DNA from: Flectonema sp. DT1601 | Lineage: Eukaryota; Euglenozoa; Diplonemea; Diplonemida; Diplonemidae | Length of the DNA: 64,000 bases | Direction: 5' to 3' | NCBI GenBank assembly: GCA_964019425.1 | Contig: OZ025793.1 | Span: 310,001 to 374,000, forward strand | In this document: positions 45,326 to 57,700 of the stretch, piece after piece | How positions within the stretch are numbered: the stretch's first letter is position 1 | How the letters are laid out: each line of letters begins with the position of its first letter | Program-made: the position numbers and the translations under genes | Notes under the pieces: model-generated | Told to the model about the DNA's origin: nothing | The model's database searches: none | Seen by the model: the letters and a program-made list of their open reading frames with translations, nothing else

Positions 45326-47469
45326 TTGCAAGAGGCTATTTCGAGATCGGCTCTGGATGGGGATAAAACTTTAGTAGCCAAATGTCCTTTATGTTTTGAG
45401 ACATACCTCAAAGGTCCAGTTGCGCATTTTAGACGTAACTGTAAGTTTAGTAAGGAATTTAAGGACTATAAGTCACGTTTTCCCCCATCTACCCACTCCC
45501 AAGTTAAAGATTGTTACCACTTACCTTGTCCAGAATGTGGTAAGCTTTTCAAAAGTATCGCTACGAGAGCGAAACACTGTGTTAACGGTACATGTAAAGG
45601 TACACCTCTGTCTCCCCTCACAGGGAATAATTCAGACCTGGAACCTCCCTTTGTAGGAGAATCTGTAGATTTTAAAACTTCACAAACAGCTTTCGTTCCT
45701 TATAACTCTACAACACCCACTTTTACCCCGTTACACCCGTCTCGTCTCAAATTCCGATCTTTTGGAACTGAATGGAAGGACATCGACGTTTCTGCTGCAG
45801 AAAAACTTCAAACTTTCACCGTCGAAACAGAAAACTCTTCAAAACCTGCCGACCAACTTGATAAACTACTCAAAACGGTTTATCAAATATGTAGCGGTTT
45901 CTTTGAAGAAACAAAGCGGAATTTACCCCGCAAACAGAAATCAAGGGAAGAGGTCATCCTCGACCAAGAAAAACTTGAATGTCGTCTGGAAATGAAACAG
46001 CTAAGACAGGAGCTCCGCAAATCAGGGCCTTCTATAGAGAACGCTGTCAAATGGAAAGAGGCAAGAACGAGAATGAAAAGGATTTTCCGAATGTATCGGA
46101 ATTTAGAAAAGAAAAATTTATTCAAAAAATTACAAGATAAATTTCGTCAAAATCCGTTTACTGCCATAAAAGAAGAACTCCAAAAAGAAGATCCTCAACC
46201 CCCCTCCCTTGATATTCCAGAGGAAAAAATAATTGAACATTTTAAAAACAATTATTGTGACAATGAAAAAAAAAAAACTGATTTCACCCATCCCTCTTTT
46301 TTACCTAAGTCTGACTACAAGACAATGGATGATATCCAGTTCCCGAGCTTCGAACAGTTTGGTATTCTCTTATCAAAGAAAAAAAACAAATGTGCCCCTG
46401 GTCCCAATTGCATACCTTATGTTGTATGGAAAAAGGTCCCAACTTTTATGGAAGCACTTTACAAGGTATTAAAGAGAATTTTCGAACTCAAGGCCTATCC
46501 GGATAGTTGGGGCTTAGCATTTGTAACAATGCTCCCAAAGCCCAACTCCGATGGGAAAGACATCTCGAAAACGAGACCGATAGCTGTGGGCAACTGCGAC
46601 GGGAAAATTTTTAATACGGTTATTCAGGAAGCCGTCGCAAGCCACACTCTTTCTAAATTTAATTTTCAAAAAGGCTTTAGGAAAGGTGTCTCTGGGTGTA
46701 TCGAACATGCCACGATCACCTCAGAGATTTTTAAAGAAGTGAAAGCTCTCCGGAAAAACCTAACAATTGTCTGGGTGGATTTGGCAGATGCTTTCGGCTC
46801 AGTCAAACATCAATTAATTTTCTTTGCTTTAAAATATTTCGGAATTCACGAAAGAATAATCGGTTTCTATAAAAGGTATTATTCCTCCATGCGCGTCCAA
46901 ATCAGAGTTGGAGAAGGCCTGACGCCCACTATCCCTTTTGAAGTTGGTGTCTTTCAAGGCTGCGTTTCCTCCCCAACCCTTTTTAATTTGGTATTCCAAC
47001 TACTGCTCTTTTCCTTAGCAGTTCATCAACAGGAAGCCTACGAGTTTAACAATAAATCCCTCCAACTATTAGTTGCAGCTTTTGCTGATGATTTACAACT
47101 TACCACGTCATCAAAGGCGGGGGCAAAATTGCTAATCAAGTCGCTCGAACAGTTTCTTTCCTGGTCTCGTGGTATGAAAGCGAAACCCCAGAAATGCATT
47201 GCCCACAGCTTTGTACAAGGGAAACCAGCTAACCCGGACCTGAAGATTAACAATGTTCCGATTACGAATCTCCAGGAAGCTGGAGAGTTCAAATACCTCG
47301 GGCGTTGGTTTGAGCCGAACGCCAAAGAACAGAAATTGCGAGAGCGCCTGACCACTTTTACCAGGAATTTTTTAAAAAAAGTCGACGCCATGCCACTATA
47401 TGGGTCTCAGAAGGCTTGGTCTGTCCAACACTTGTTATTGTCAAGGTTAACATGGAGTTTAATGATCCA
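45326..47469 (+). CDS. LINE ORF, 5' part: zinc fingers and reverse transcriptase
   Basis: 714 codons up to the insertion, counted from TTG at 45326. The frame is open further upstream but no ATG precedes the domains. Two N-terminal fingers (CPLC...HFRRNC near residue 20 and CPECGK...HCVNGTC near 73) are DNA-binding fingers as in R2 and NeSL proteins. The reverse transcriptase follows: a motif around RPIAVGNCDGKIFN; motif A WVDLADAFGSVKH (about 483); motif B FQGCVSSPTLFN (about 545); motif C FADD (about 586); then GMKAKPQKC and EFKYLGRWF. All catalytic Asp residues are present. The protein nicks the target and copies element RNA there. After the RT core the frame runs into inserted repeat and ends by chance at 47599. 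Confidence 0.9.
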
Positions 47470-48033
47470 AAATAAAAAGAAGGATTTAAAAAAAAGAAGA
47501 AAAAAAAAAAAAAGAATAAACAATGTTATCATTGTTTTTTTATCGATCGACTATGTCGATCACTTTCTATTTTTCGTCCTGGTCAAGACGCTAAACTGAT
47601 TGTTTTTTCTTTAAAAATAATAAAAAGGATTTAAAAAAAAAAAAAAAAAAAAAAAGAATAAACAATGTTATCATTGTTTTTTTATCGATCGACTATGTCG
47701 ATCACTTTCTATTTTCCGTCCTGGTCAAGACGCAAAACTGATTGTTTTTTTTTCAAAATTAATAAAAAAGAATACAAAAAAAAATAAAAAAAAAAAGAAT
47801 AAACAATGTTATCATTGTTTTTTTTTTTATCGTTCGACGTTGTTGACTAATTTCTATTTTCCGTTTTTTTTTTTTCTTTTTAAAAAATAAATAAAAAGAT
47901 TTAAAAAAAAAAAAAAAAAGAATAAACAATGTTATCATTGTTTTTTTTATCGATCGACTATGTCGATTACTTTCTATTTTCCGTCCTGGTCAAGACGCTA
48001 AACTGATTGTTTTTTCTTTAAAAAAAAAAAAAG

Positions 48034-48070
<37 letters not shown>

Positions 48071-48844
48071 ATAAACAATGTTATCATTGTTTTTTTTTTA
48101 TCGATCGACTATGTCGATCACTTTCTATTTTCCGTCCTGGTCAAGACGCTAAACTGATTGTTTTTTTTTTCAAAATTAATAAAAAAGAATATAAAAAAAA
48201 AAATAAAAAAAAAAGAATAAACAATGTTATCATTGTTTTTTTTTTTATCGTTCGACTTTGTTGACTAATTTCTATTTTCCGTTTTTTTTCTTTTTAAAAT
48301 AAAAAGAATTTAAAAAAAAAAAAAAAAAAGAGTAAACAATGTTATCATTGTTTTTTTTATCGATCGACTATGTCGATTACTTTCTATTTTCCGTCCTGGT
48401 CAAGACGCTAAACTGATTGTTTTTTTTTCAAAATTAATAAAAAAGAATATAAAAAAAAACAAAAAAAAAAAGAATAAACAATGTTATCATTGTTTTTTTT
48501 TATCGTTCGACTTTGTCGACTAATTTTTATTTTCCGTTTTTTTTCTTTAAAAATAAATAAAAAGAATTTAAAAAAAAAAAAAAAAAAAGAATAAACAATG
48601 TTATCATTGTTTTTTTATCGATCGACTATGTCGATCACTTTCTATTTTCCGTCCTGGTCAAGACGCTAAACTGATTGTTTTTTCTTTAAAATAATAAAAA
48701 GGATTAAAAAAAAAAAAAAAAAAAAAAAAGAATAAACAATGTTATCATTGTTTTTTATCGATCGACTATGTCGATCACTTTCTATTTTCCGTCCTGGTCA
48801 AGACGCTAAACTGATTGTTTTTTCTTTAAAAAATAATTAAAAGG

Positions 48845-48875
<31 letters not shown>

Positions 48876-49267
48876 ATAAACAATGTTATCATTGTTTTTT
48901 TATCGATCGACTATGTCGATCACTTTCAATTTTCCGTCCTGGTCAGGACGCTAAACTGATTGTTTTTTCTTTAAAAATAAATAAAAAGAATAAAAAAAAA
49001 GAAAAAAAAAAGGAATAAACAATGTTATCATTGTTTTTTTTTTATCGATCGACTATGTCGATTACTTTCTATTTTCCGTCCTGGTCAGGACGCTAAACTG
49101 ATTGTTTTTTCTTTAAAAATAAATAAAAAGAATAAAAAAAAAAGAAAAAAAAAAGGAATAAACAATGTTATCATTGTTTTTTATCGATCGACTATGTCGA
49201 TCACTTTCTATTTTCCGTCCTGGTCAAGACGCTAAACTGATTGTTTTTTCTTTAAAATAATTAAAAG

Positions 49268-49300
<33 letters not shown>

Positions 49301-49553
49301 ATAAACAATGTTATCATTGTCTTTTTTCTATCGATCGACTATGTGGATCACTTTCAATTTTCCGTCCTGGTCAGGACGCTAAACTGATTGTTTTTTCTTT
49401 AAAAATAAATAAAAAGAATAAAAAAAAAAAAAAAAAAAAGGAATAAACAATGTTATCATTGTTTTTTTTCTATCGATCGACTATGTCGATTAATTTCTAT
49501 TTTCCGTCCTGATCGAGACGCTAAACTGATTGTTTCCTTTTTTTAAATAATAA

Positions 49554-49587
<34 letters not shown>
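47470..49587 (+). repeat. Hairpin satellite array inserted in the LINE
   Basis: About 17 units, starting inside a unit (AAATAAAAAGAAGG) and ending with the GATCGAGACG variant and an A run. Some units have CGTCCTGGTCAGGACG. Confidence 0.92.
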
Positions 49588-49591
<4 letters not shown>

Positions 49592-49987
49592 ATCTCCCTG
49601 CTATCCTCATATCCCCACAATAATATTATACCTTTTCATTTTCTCTTTCCTTTTCTGGTCTTTTTTTTTTCTTTTTTTCCTTTTTCATACAACGTTTTTT
49701 ATTTATATTTTATTTTTTTTTTTTTTTTTCATGTTTGATTATTTCCTCTTCATATTTTTTTTCTATTCTTTCTTTTTTTTTTTTTTTTTTTTTTTCTCTA
49801 CCTCTCTCTTAATTCTGTTCGTTTCTTTGAAACGAAAATTCATTTGAATATTATTCCTTGGTCAGCAACCATCATTGTCGCCCTTTGGGCCTGTTAAAAA
49901 AAAAAAAAAAATAAAAAGAAAGTTTACGTCGGGAATAGGGCAGGAGCCAAAAGCTCCCAGTCCGTTACTTCCCACTTATCGAAATTC
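49588..49987 (+). repeat. T segment closing the insertion
   Basis: It starts GAGCATCTCCCTGC and ends CGAAATTC at 49987, where the LINE resumes mid-codon. It is slightly different from the 44.5-kb copy in tract lengths and a few bases (ACGTCGGG for ACATCGGG). Confidence 0.88.
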
Positions 49988-52970
49988 TGACTTATCTCTC
50001 CCTTTTGCCAAAAAAATGGACAAAATTATTAAACCTTTTTTGAAGAAATGGTGGGGATTTGTCCGCTCTGCGAACACAGTCATCCTTTTTACCGGTTCAA
50101 AGAATACTGTTGGTCTCAGACACAAAAGAGTTGAGACGCTATATAAACAAGCGCAATCAATTAAACTAGACATCCTCAGATCCTCACAGGACTCTGACAT
50201 GCACGGTGTCTACAATGTTATTATGGAGAAATCGTCCAACTGGTCGAAAAAGTTTTCAGCTTCTGCTGAGTGGGAGCGCCTTATTAAGTTTTTTTCTTAC
50301 CGTTCTCTTGCGAAGCAATCAGCTGGTCTTGGTCACCGATTGCGCGATCTACGTACTACTCGCCCCGATCTCCTTAAGCGTTTTGAAGTGGAAGCCACAG
50401 ATGAACTACTGAACTCTTTGAATAAATTACAAGTCCAAGGTCAATGGAAGGAGTGGTCTAAATGTATGATAAACGACTTCACCTGGAATAAGGTACTTAG
50501 GGAGGGAAATCCTGCCTATATCTCATTTCAACTGAAAGCGGTTACAAACACCCTCCCCTCACAAGATAATTTAAAGAGGTGGAACATCACCAATGTGGAC
50601 CAAAATTGTGTTTTGTGTGGCAAAGTGAATCCTACCCTCAGGCATGTCTTAACAGGCTGTCCTGTCTCTTTAACACAAGGGAGGTTCACGTGGCGTCACG
50701 ACAGCGTTCTAAAACGCATTGTTATCTTCTTGGAAGAGTTGATAATAAAAGCCAACAAAAGAAAAGAAAACCTTCCGCCTCCCTCTCAAACTTTTTTAAA
50801 AACAGGGGAAAATAAACCCCTAGAAAGAATTTCTAAAGAGACAGGCGAACTTTCACTAGCGAATGATTGGGTCATCCTCGACGATGTCGGTGATAACCGC
50901 CTAATTGTTCCTCTTGAAGTGTGCCATGTCTCGTCCTCTCTAAGACCAGACATTTTTATTTATTCTTTTTTTGCGAAAAGAGCACTGATTCTGGAGCTGA
51001 CGTGTCCAAATGAAGATCGTTTCGAAACCTCTCATGTCTTAAAGGAAAAGAAATACCTAAAGCTAAGAGACTCGATCATCGCTAATGGCTTCGACTGTAA
51101 CATTTTTACTATTGAAGTTGGCGTACGAGGAAACATCTGCATGGACCAGCTGAACATCTGGACACGTCACATCGGTTCACCTTTAGCACCAACAAAAGCT
51201 TTATTTTGTGAATGCACCAGAATCGCCAGACAGTGCTCATATGTTCTGTTCCAGACGAGGAACCTCCCCACGTGGCATTCAAGACCACTAATGCGCAGCA
51301 TTAAAGAAGAACCTGCCACTGCAAGTTTTATAAAAGATGGTAAAGAAATCTTCCCTGTGGAAGAAGTCAAAATCCACAAAGTAACAAAACTGAAAACGAT
51401 CGAAAAGCTCACCATTGAAAGATCGTGGCTTGAGAAATGTTTTATCTGGCAAACTTGTTACGCATCGGCTCTTTCTATTCTACTTGTTGCCAATGGTTCT
51501 TCCTCCCCGGCCCCTTCTGTTTTGTTAGATGAGGATGAGCTCACTGGACTCTCCTTGTCATTCTCTTCTATTTCTTCCATCTCTTTCCAGACTCCCCCAC
51601 CTGAACTCATGTCAACGGGATCGCAAACACTTCCTGCTGATTTCGCTATAGTGATAAGAACTCAATCTGACATGGGTTCTCAAACCCCCTTGTACAAAAA
51701 AAAAGAAGGAAAATTAAGGCTGAAACTTTCCTTGAAATGCCAGATTTTAGAAAACGAATTAGAGCAAATGAAAGAACGAATTTTTTATGTTCTATTTTTA
51801 TTTTACTTTAATGCGATGTCAGCCTCCCTCGAGAAAGACAAGCAGTTACTAAATGGATTACCTGTTGAGATCAAAGCTACCAACCAGGATCCATCCTCAC
51901 TTCCTCCTGCACCCCCTGTTTTAATTATTGAAAAAGATAGAAAAGAATATGAACTTCTGGAAGGAGTAATTCAACGGTTAACAGCAGAACGCGATGAATC
52001 GAAGACTTCTCTTTCTGCACTAGTTCGACAATATGACTTAGTGGAAGATTACAGGAAACGTGAGCTCGCAAATCTGACTCAGAGAGCAGACCTATCGGAA
52101 ATGGCGCTCTTTAATTACCATCAAAGGTTTGTTCTTCTGTCGAACGAATTGGAGACCAAATGTAATGAGGAAAGAGAAAGTAAAATTAGACTTTTCTATA
52201 CTCAACAGGAGGTCGAGAGTTTGCGTGCCGCGCGTCCCCGTATGACCCACTTTAGTCAACAAGTTTCCCCCCGAACCCCCGTTCTGTATGAATCTGTTGC
52301 TATGATGAAGATAGCAAAGAACTACCTCTCGCTCTTTACAACTACGAGTAGTCTTTTTACTCCTCTTATTAAACCCCTTATCCCTACCCTTAATTATATC
52401 ACCCCTCTTTGTCCTCTAGCCTCAATTCCTCCGACAATGCCGCAGAGTGAAGCTCTCGACCGCACGCCGACCAAGATTTTACGACAAGAGAGTCACGTTA
52501 TCTCCGTTAAAGAGAATACACCTATTGCGAGACAATGGTCCGAGGGTAGGATTGACTTACTCGAGAACTACTGTCGAGCAGTAGATGACTCTCTCGAAAC
52601 AAACGAGAAAGCGGCAGAGCTCTCAGAACAACTTCTGGATGCCCAACTTCGCCTCTCGGAGCTGAATCACCAACGGTGTACAACTCACGCAGAGCAGCTT
52701 GAGCAATCCATGATGTTAACGGGACTGGCGAGCGATTTAAATGCTCAACTCGCTTTGGCACGGTCTCAAATTGCGGCCCTGAAGTTCCAATTAGCTTCAT
52801 GGGCAGAAGGTTTGAGTCCGCCAGACACAGAAGAACATGAGGAAAATGAAACTCCGCCGAGAAAGTCTGAGCGTTCAACTCTGAAAAAACGAACCCCTCC
52901 ATCAAGATATCGTTACAATCGAAGGAGATGTTCTGCTGATGACGTTCACGGTGACTCCACCCCCTTGTAA
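49988..52970 (+). CDS. LINE ORF, 3' part: endonuclease and long coiled-coil extension
   Basis: 993 codons after the split codon, in the frame of the 5' part. A reading that starts further left (49875) only adds repeat sequence. After the thumb comes the CCHC motif CVLC-x8-H-x4-C (about 50607-50660), then the restriction-like endonuclease signature RPDIFIYSF...LILELTCPNEDR and KEKKYLKL (about 50945-51065). RLE-type LINEs usually end soon after this. Here about 560 more residues follow: Ser/Pro-rich segments, three probable coiled coils (about 51745-51790, 51945-52230, 52555-52810) and a basic tail (about 52855-52930), ending TAA at 52970. The extension's function is unknown. It could aid oligomerisation or RNA packaging. 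The stop is TAA. Confidence 0.88.
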
Positions 52971-53304
52971 TTCTCTTTTTCCTTACTTTCACATCACTTT
53001 GTTTATTTAGTTTTTTAGCTTATTTATTATTTATTGTTCGTTTTTGTTTGTATTATTTTATCGATATGTTTATGTCCGTCAGATCATAACGTTAATCAGG
53101 TTAATTGTTAATTGTTAATTATAAATGGTCTAAACCCCAATCCAAGTTCCCAAGGCTTGGCATAGATTTGAGTGACGCCTTACTGGCCTCCTCATCCTCT
53201 ATGAGTGGTGAGGGGGCCAGCAATGGTTTTTTTTTTTTTCTCTTATTTCTTTTTTTCTTTTTCTTTTACTCTAATATGAAATATTTTTGAACAAAATGTG
53301 ATTA

Positions 53305-53336
<32 letters not shown>

Positions 53337-54502
53337 TGTAAATGAATAATAAAAAAAAAAAAAAAAAAAAATCATGCCTTGGGAATACAACCAAAGCCCC
53401 AATTAATCGGTCCTTTCTTTTTTCCTTCTTGTCAAGTGATCGCTCCACTCGTCGATCACCAAAACCGATTGTATTTATATCTGTTCTTTTCTCAACGATC
53501 GGCTATACCGATCATTTTTTTTAAAAATAATTGTTTTCTTCTTCTCGACGATCAGATCCAATTGATCGACCTTTTCTTTTTTTTTCCTTTATTCCTTCCA
53601 TCCCTCCCGCTCCCCTTATTTTAATAAAAACAAGATCAGCTCAGCTTGATCGTTAAACTTTTTTTATTTATTTATTTTTTTTTTTTATTTATTTAAACTG
53701 ATTGTATTTATATCTGGTTATTTTTCTCAACGATCGGCTATGCCGATCGACCTTTAAAATAATTGTCTTCTTCTTCTCGACGACCAGATCCAATTGATCG
53801 ACCTTTTCTTTTTTTTTCCCTTTATTCCTTCCATCCCTCCCGCTCCCCTTATTTTAATAAAAACAAGATCAGCTCAGCTTGATCGTTATTTATTTATTTA
53901 TTTATATATTTTTTTTTTTTTTTTTTTTTTTTTTGTTGGTCCTAGTCAAGACCTTAAACTGACTAATCGGTCTTAACTTTAACTAAGTGAATGAACCCTT
54001 TCCGTTTTCCTTTTCCCTTTATTACTCTCTATCTGGTCTGTTATGTCATAAATCTCATTTAATTTTATCATTCATTTTAATTTTCACTGTTTCCCATCTA
54101 CATTTTATTTTCAAATAGTTCCGGTCTGTCTCTGATGATAAATTAAACTGATCATGTTAACTCAATTTTTTTTTTATTATGTGCAAGAGATACCAACACG
54201 CAAGAGATACCAACGCACATACGAGATACCAGCACTTCCGAGATACCGACACACAAGAGATACCAAGACACTTAAGATACCAGCAAGGACAGTGAGAGGT
54301 AGAATGAACTCTCCTCCTTGTGTCCGATCCTGATTATTTTTTGTTGAATTGGTAGTGTTACCTCATTTTGCTACTCTCGTATCTGTGTTGTGTTAACTCA
54401 TGTAAGTGATCTTAACTCCTGTTAAATAAAAAAAAAAAAATTTCAAAAAAAAAGAAATTAAAAAAGAAGAATTTTCAAATAAAAAAAAAAAAAAAAAAGG
54501 CT
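53337..54502 (-). repeat. N blocks and minisatellite, inverted copy
   Basis: Two tandem N blocks (about 53455-53690 and 53695-53890; the first has GATCGGCTATACCGATC), then the reverse of 39450-40020: the GGTCCTAGTCAAGACC hairpin near 53937-53952 and the GAGATACC minisatellite. Its left end, 53337-53450, is A-rich then unique. Confidence 0.72.
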
Positions 54503-54682
54503 GAATTTCGATAAGTGGGAAGTAACGGACTGGGAGCTTTTGGCTCCTGCCCTATTCCCGACGTAAACTTTCTTTTTATTTTTTTTTTTTTTTTAACAGG
54601 CCCAAAGGGCGACAATGATGGTTGCTGACCAAGGAATAATATTCAAATGAATTTTCGTTTCAAAGAAACGAACAGAATTAAG
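54503..54682 (-). repeat. T segment, truncated
   Basis: The fixed end GAATTTCGATAAGTGGG is kept and the inner half is missing. It stops at GAACAGAATTAAG and is followed by sequence matching 39440-39480 in reverse. Confidence 0.82.
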
Positions 54683-54769
54683 TTATATCAACCCCTGCCA
54701 CCCATTATGATCAATTCCGCTTGTTTTTTTTTTTTTCTTTTTTCTTCTTTCTTTTCTTCAAATATAAAA

Positions 54770-57700
54770 AAAAATTAAAAAATATAAAAGATGAAACAAT
54801 GTTATCATTGTTTTTTTTATCGATCGACTATGTCGATTACTTCCAGTTTTCCGTCCTGGTCAAGACGCTAAACTGATTGTTTTTTTTTTTTTTTTTTTTT
54901 AAAAAATTAATAAAAAGAATATATTAAAAAAAAAAAAAAAAAGAATAAACAATGTTATCATTGTTTTTTTTTTTATCGTTCGACTCTGTCGACTAATTTC
55001 TATTTTCCGTTTCTTTTCTTTAAATAATAAATAAAAAGAATTTAAAATAAAAAAAAGGAATAAACAATGTTATCATTGTTTTTTTATCGATCGACTATGT
55101 CGATTACTTTCTATTTTCCGTCCTGGTCAAGACGCTAAACTGATTGTTTTTTTTTCAAAATTAATAAAAAAGAATATTAAAAAAAAAAAAAAAAAAAAAA
55201 AAGAATAAACAATGTTATCATTGTTTTTTTTTATTGTTCGACTTTGTTGACTAATTTCTATTTTCCGTTTTTTTTCTTTAAAAAATAAATAAAAAGAATT
55301 TAAAATAAAAAAAAAGAATAAACAATGTTATCATTGTTTTTTTATCGATCGACTATGTCGATCACTTTCTATTTTCCGTCCTGGTCAAGACGCTAAACTG
55401 ATTGTTTTTTTTTCAAAATTAATAAAAAAGAATATAAAAAAAAAAAAAAAAAAAAAAAGAATAAACAATGTTATCATTGTTTTTTTTATCGTTCGACTTT
55501 GTTGACTAATTTCTATTTTCTGTTTTTTTTTCTTTAAAAAAAAAATAAATAAAAAGAATTTAAAATAAAAAAAAAGAATAAACAATGTTATCATTGTTTT
55601 TTTATCGATCGACTATGTCGATCACTTTCTATTTTCCGTCCTGGTCAAGACGCTAAACTGATTGTTTTTTTTTCAAAATTAATAAAAAAGAATATAAAAA
55701 AAAAAAAAAAAAAAAGAATAAACAATGTTATCATTGTTTTTTTTTTTATCGTTCGACTTTGTCGACTAATTTCTATTTTCCGTTTCTTTTCTTTAAAGAA
55801 TAAATAAAAAGAATTTAAAATAAAAAAAAAAGAATAAACAATGTTATCATTGTTTTTTTTATCGATCGACTATGTCGATCACTTTCTATTTTCCGTCCTG
55901 GTCAAGACGCTAAACTGATTGTTTTTTTTTTTCAAAATTAATAAAAAAGAATATAAAAAAATACAAAAAAAAGAATAAACAATGTTATCATTGTTTTTTT
56001 TATCGTTCGACTTTGTCGACTAATTTCTATTTTCCGTTTTTTTTCTTTAAAAAATAAATAAAAAGAATTTAAAATAAAAAAAAAGAATAAACAATGTTAT
56101 CATTGTTTTTTTTATCGATCGACTATGTCGATCACTTTCTATTTTCCGTCCTGGTCAAGACGCTAAACTGATTGTTTTTTTTTCAAAATTAATAAAAAAA
56201 AAAAAAAAAAAAAAAGAATAAACAATGTTATCATTGTTTTTTTTATCGTTCGACTTTGTTGACTAATTTCTATTTTCCGTTTTTTTTCTTTAAAAAATAA
56301 ATAAAAAGATTTTAAATAAAAAAAAAGAATAAACAATGTTACCATTGTTTTTTTATCGATCGACTATGTCGATCACTTTCTATTTTCCGTCCTGGTCAAG
56401 ACGCTAAACTGATTGTTTTTTTTTTCAAAATTAATAAAAAAGAATATAAGAAAAAAAAAAAAAAAGAATAAACAATGTTATCATTGTTTTTTTTTATCGT
56501 TCGACTTTGTCGACTAATTTCTATTTTCCGTTTCTTTTCTTTAAAGAATAAATAAAAAGAATTTAAAATAAAAAAAAAGAATAAACAATGTTATCATTGT
56601 TTTTTTATCGATCGACTATGTCGATCACTTTCTATTTTCCGTCCTGGTCAAGACGCTAAACTGATTGTTTTTTTTTTTTCAAAATTAATAAAAAAGAATA
56701 TAAAAAAAAAAAAAAAAAAGGAAAAACAATGTTATCATTGTTTTTTTTTTATCGTTCGACTTTGTCGACTAATTTCTATTTTCCGTTTCTTTTCTTTAAA
56801 GAATAAATAAAAAGAATTTAAAATAAAAAAAAAGAATAAACAATGTTATCATTGTTTTTTTTTGTCGATCGACTATGTCGATCACTTTCTATTTTCCGTC
56901 CTGGTCAAGACGCTAAACTGATTGTTTTTTTTTTTCAAATTAATAAAAAAGAATATAAAAAAATACAAAAAAAAGAATAAACAATGTTATCATTGTTTTT
57001 TTTATCGTTCGACTTTGTCGACTAATTTCTATTTTCCGTTTTTTTTTTTCTCTTTAAAAAATAAATAAAAAGAATCTAAAATAAAAAAAAAGAATAAACA
57101 ATGTTATCATTGTTTTTTTATCGATCGACTATGTCGATCACTTTCTATTTTCCGTCCTGGTCAAGACGCTAAACTGATTGTTTTATTTTTTTTTTCAAAA
57201 TTAATAAAAAAGAATATTAAAAAAAATACAAAAAAAAAAAGAATAAACAATGTTATCATTGTTTTTTTTTTTATCGTTCGACTTTGTCGACTAATTTCTA
57301 TTTTCCGTTTTTTTTCTTTAAAAAATAAATAAAAAGAATTTAAAATAAAAAAAAAGAATAAACAATGTTATCATTGTTTTTTTTTATCGATCGACTATGT
57401 CGATTACTTTCTATTTTCCGTCCTGGTCAAGACGCTAAACTGATTGTTTTTTTTTTCAAAATAAAAAAAATATTAAAAAAAAAAAATAAAAAAAAAGAAT
57501 AAACAATGTTATCATTGTTTTTTTTTTTATCGTTCGACTTTGTTGACTAATTTCTATTTCCGTTTTTTTTCTTTAAAAAATAAATAAAAAGAATTTAAAA
57601 AAAAAAAAAAAAAAAAGAATAAACAATGTTATCATTGTTTTTTTTTATCGATCGACTATGTCGATTACTTTCTATTTTCCGTCCTGGTCAAGACGCTAAA

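Larger units (their letters stand above)
44880..53336 (+). mobile_element. R2-superfamily-like LINE, copy 1, split by an insertion
   Basis: Non-LTR retrotransposon with a 5' leader (44880-45325), one long ORF, a 3' UTR with the hairpin GGCCTCCTCA...TGAGGGGGCC (about 53187-53220) and an A-rich end near 53310-53336. The ORF is cut at 47469/47470 by a 2,518-bp array+T insertion (47470-49987). Removing it gives exactly the sequence of copy 2. No target-site duplication is visible at the insertion. Confidence 0.9.

Noticed and set aside
45276-45340. HDV-like ribozyme at the LINE 5' end, prompted by GGGCCGGCGG
   Set aside because: The sequence resembles the start of such ribozymes, but I could not find the matching P1 strand or the nested pairing. 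Downstream GC-rich pieces do not complement it.
47470-49987. The LINE insertion as a Helitron
   Set aside because: It lies between A and T with no duplication, which fits, but the ends are not TC and CTRR on either strand and no Rep/helicase is present.
49875-49987. First 37 codons of the long frame that leads into the LINE 3' part
   Set aside because: They are read from the T segment and are not LINE sequence. The LINE part starts at 49988.
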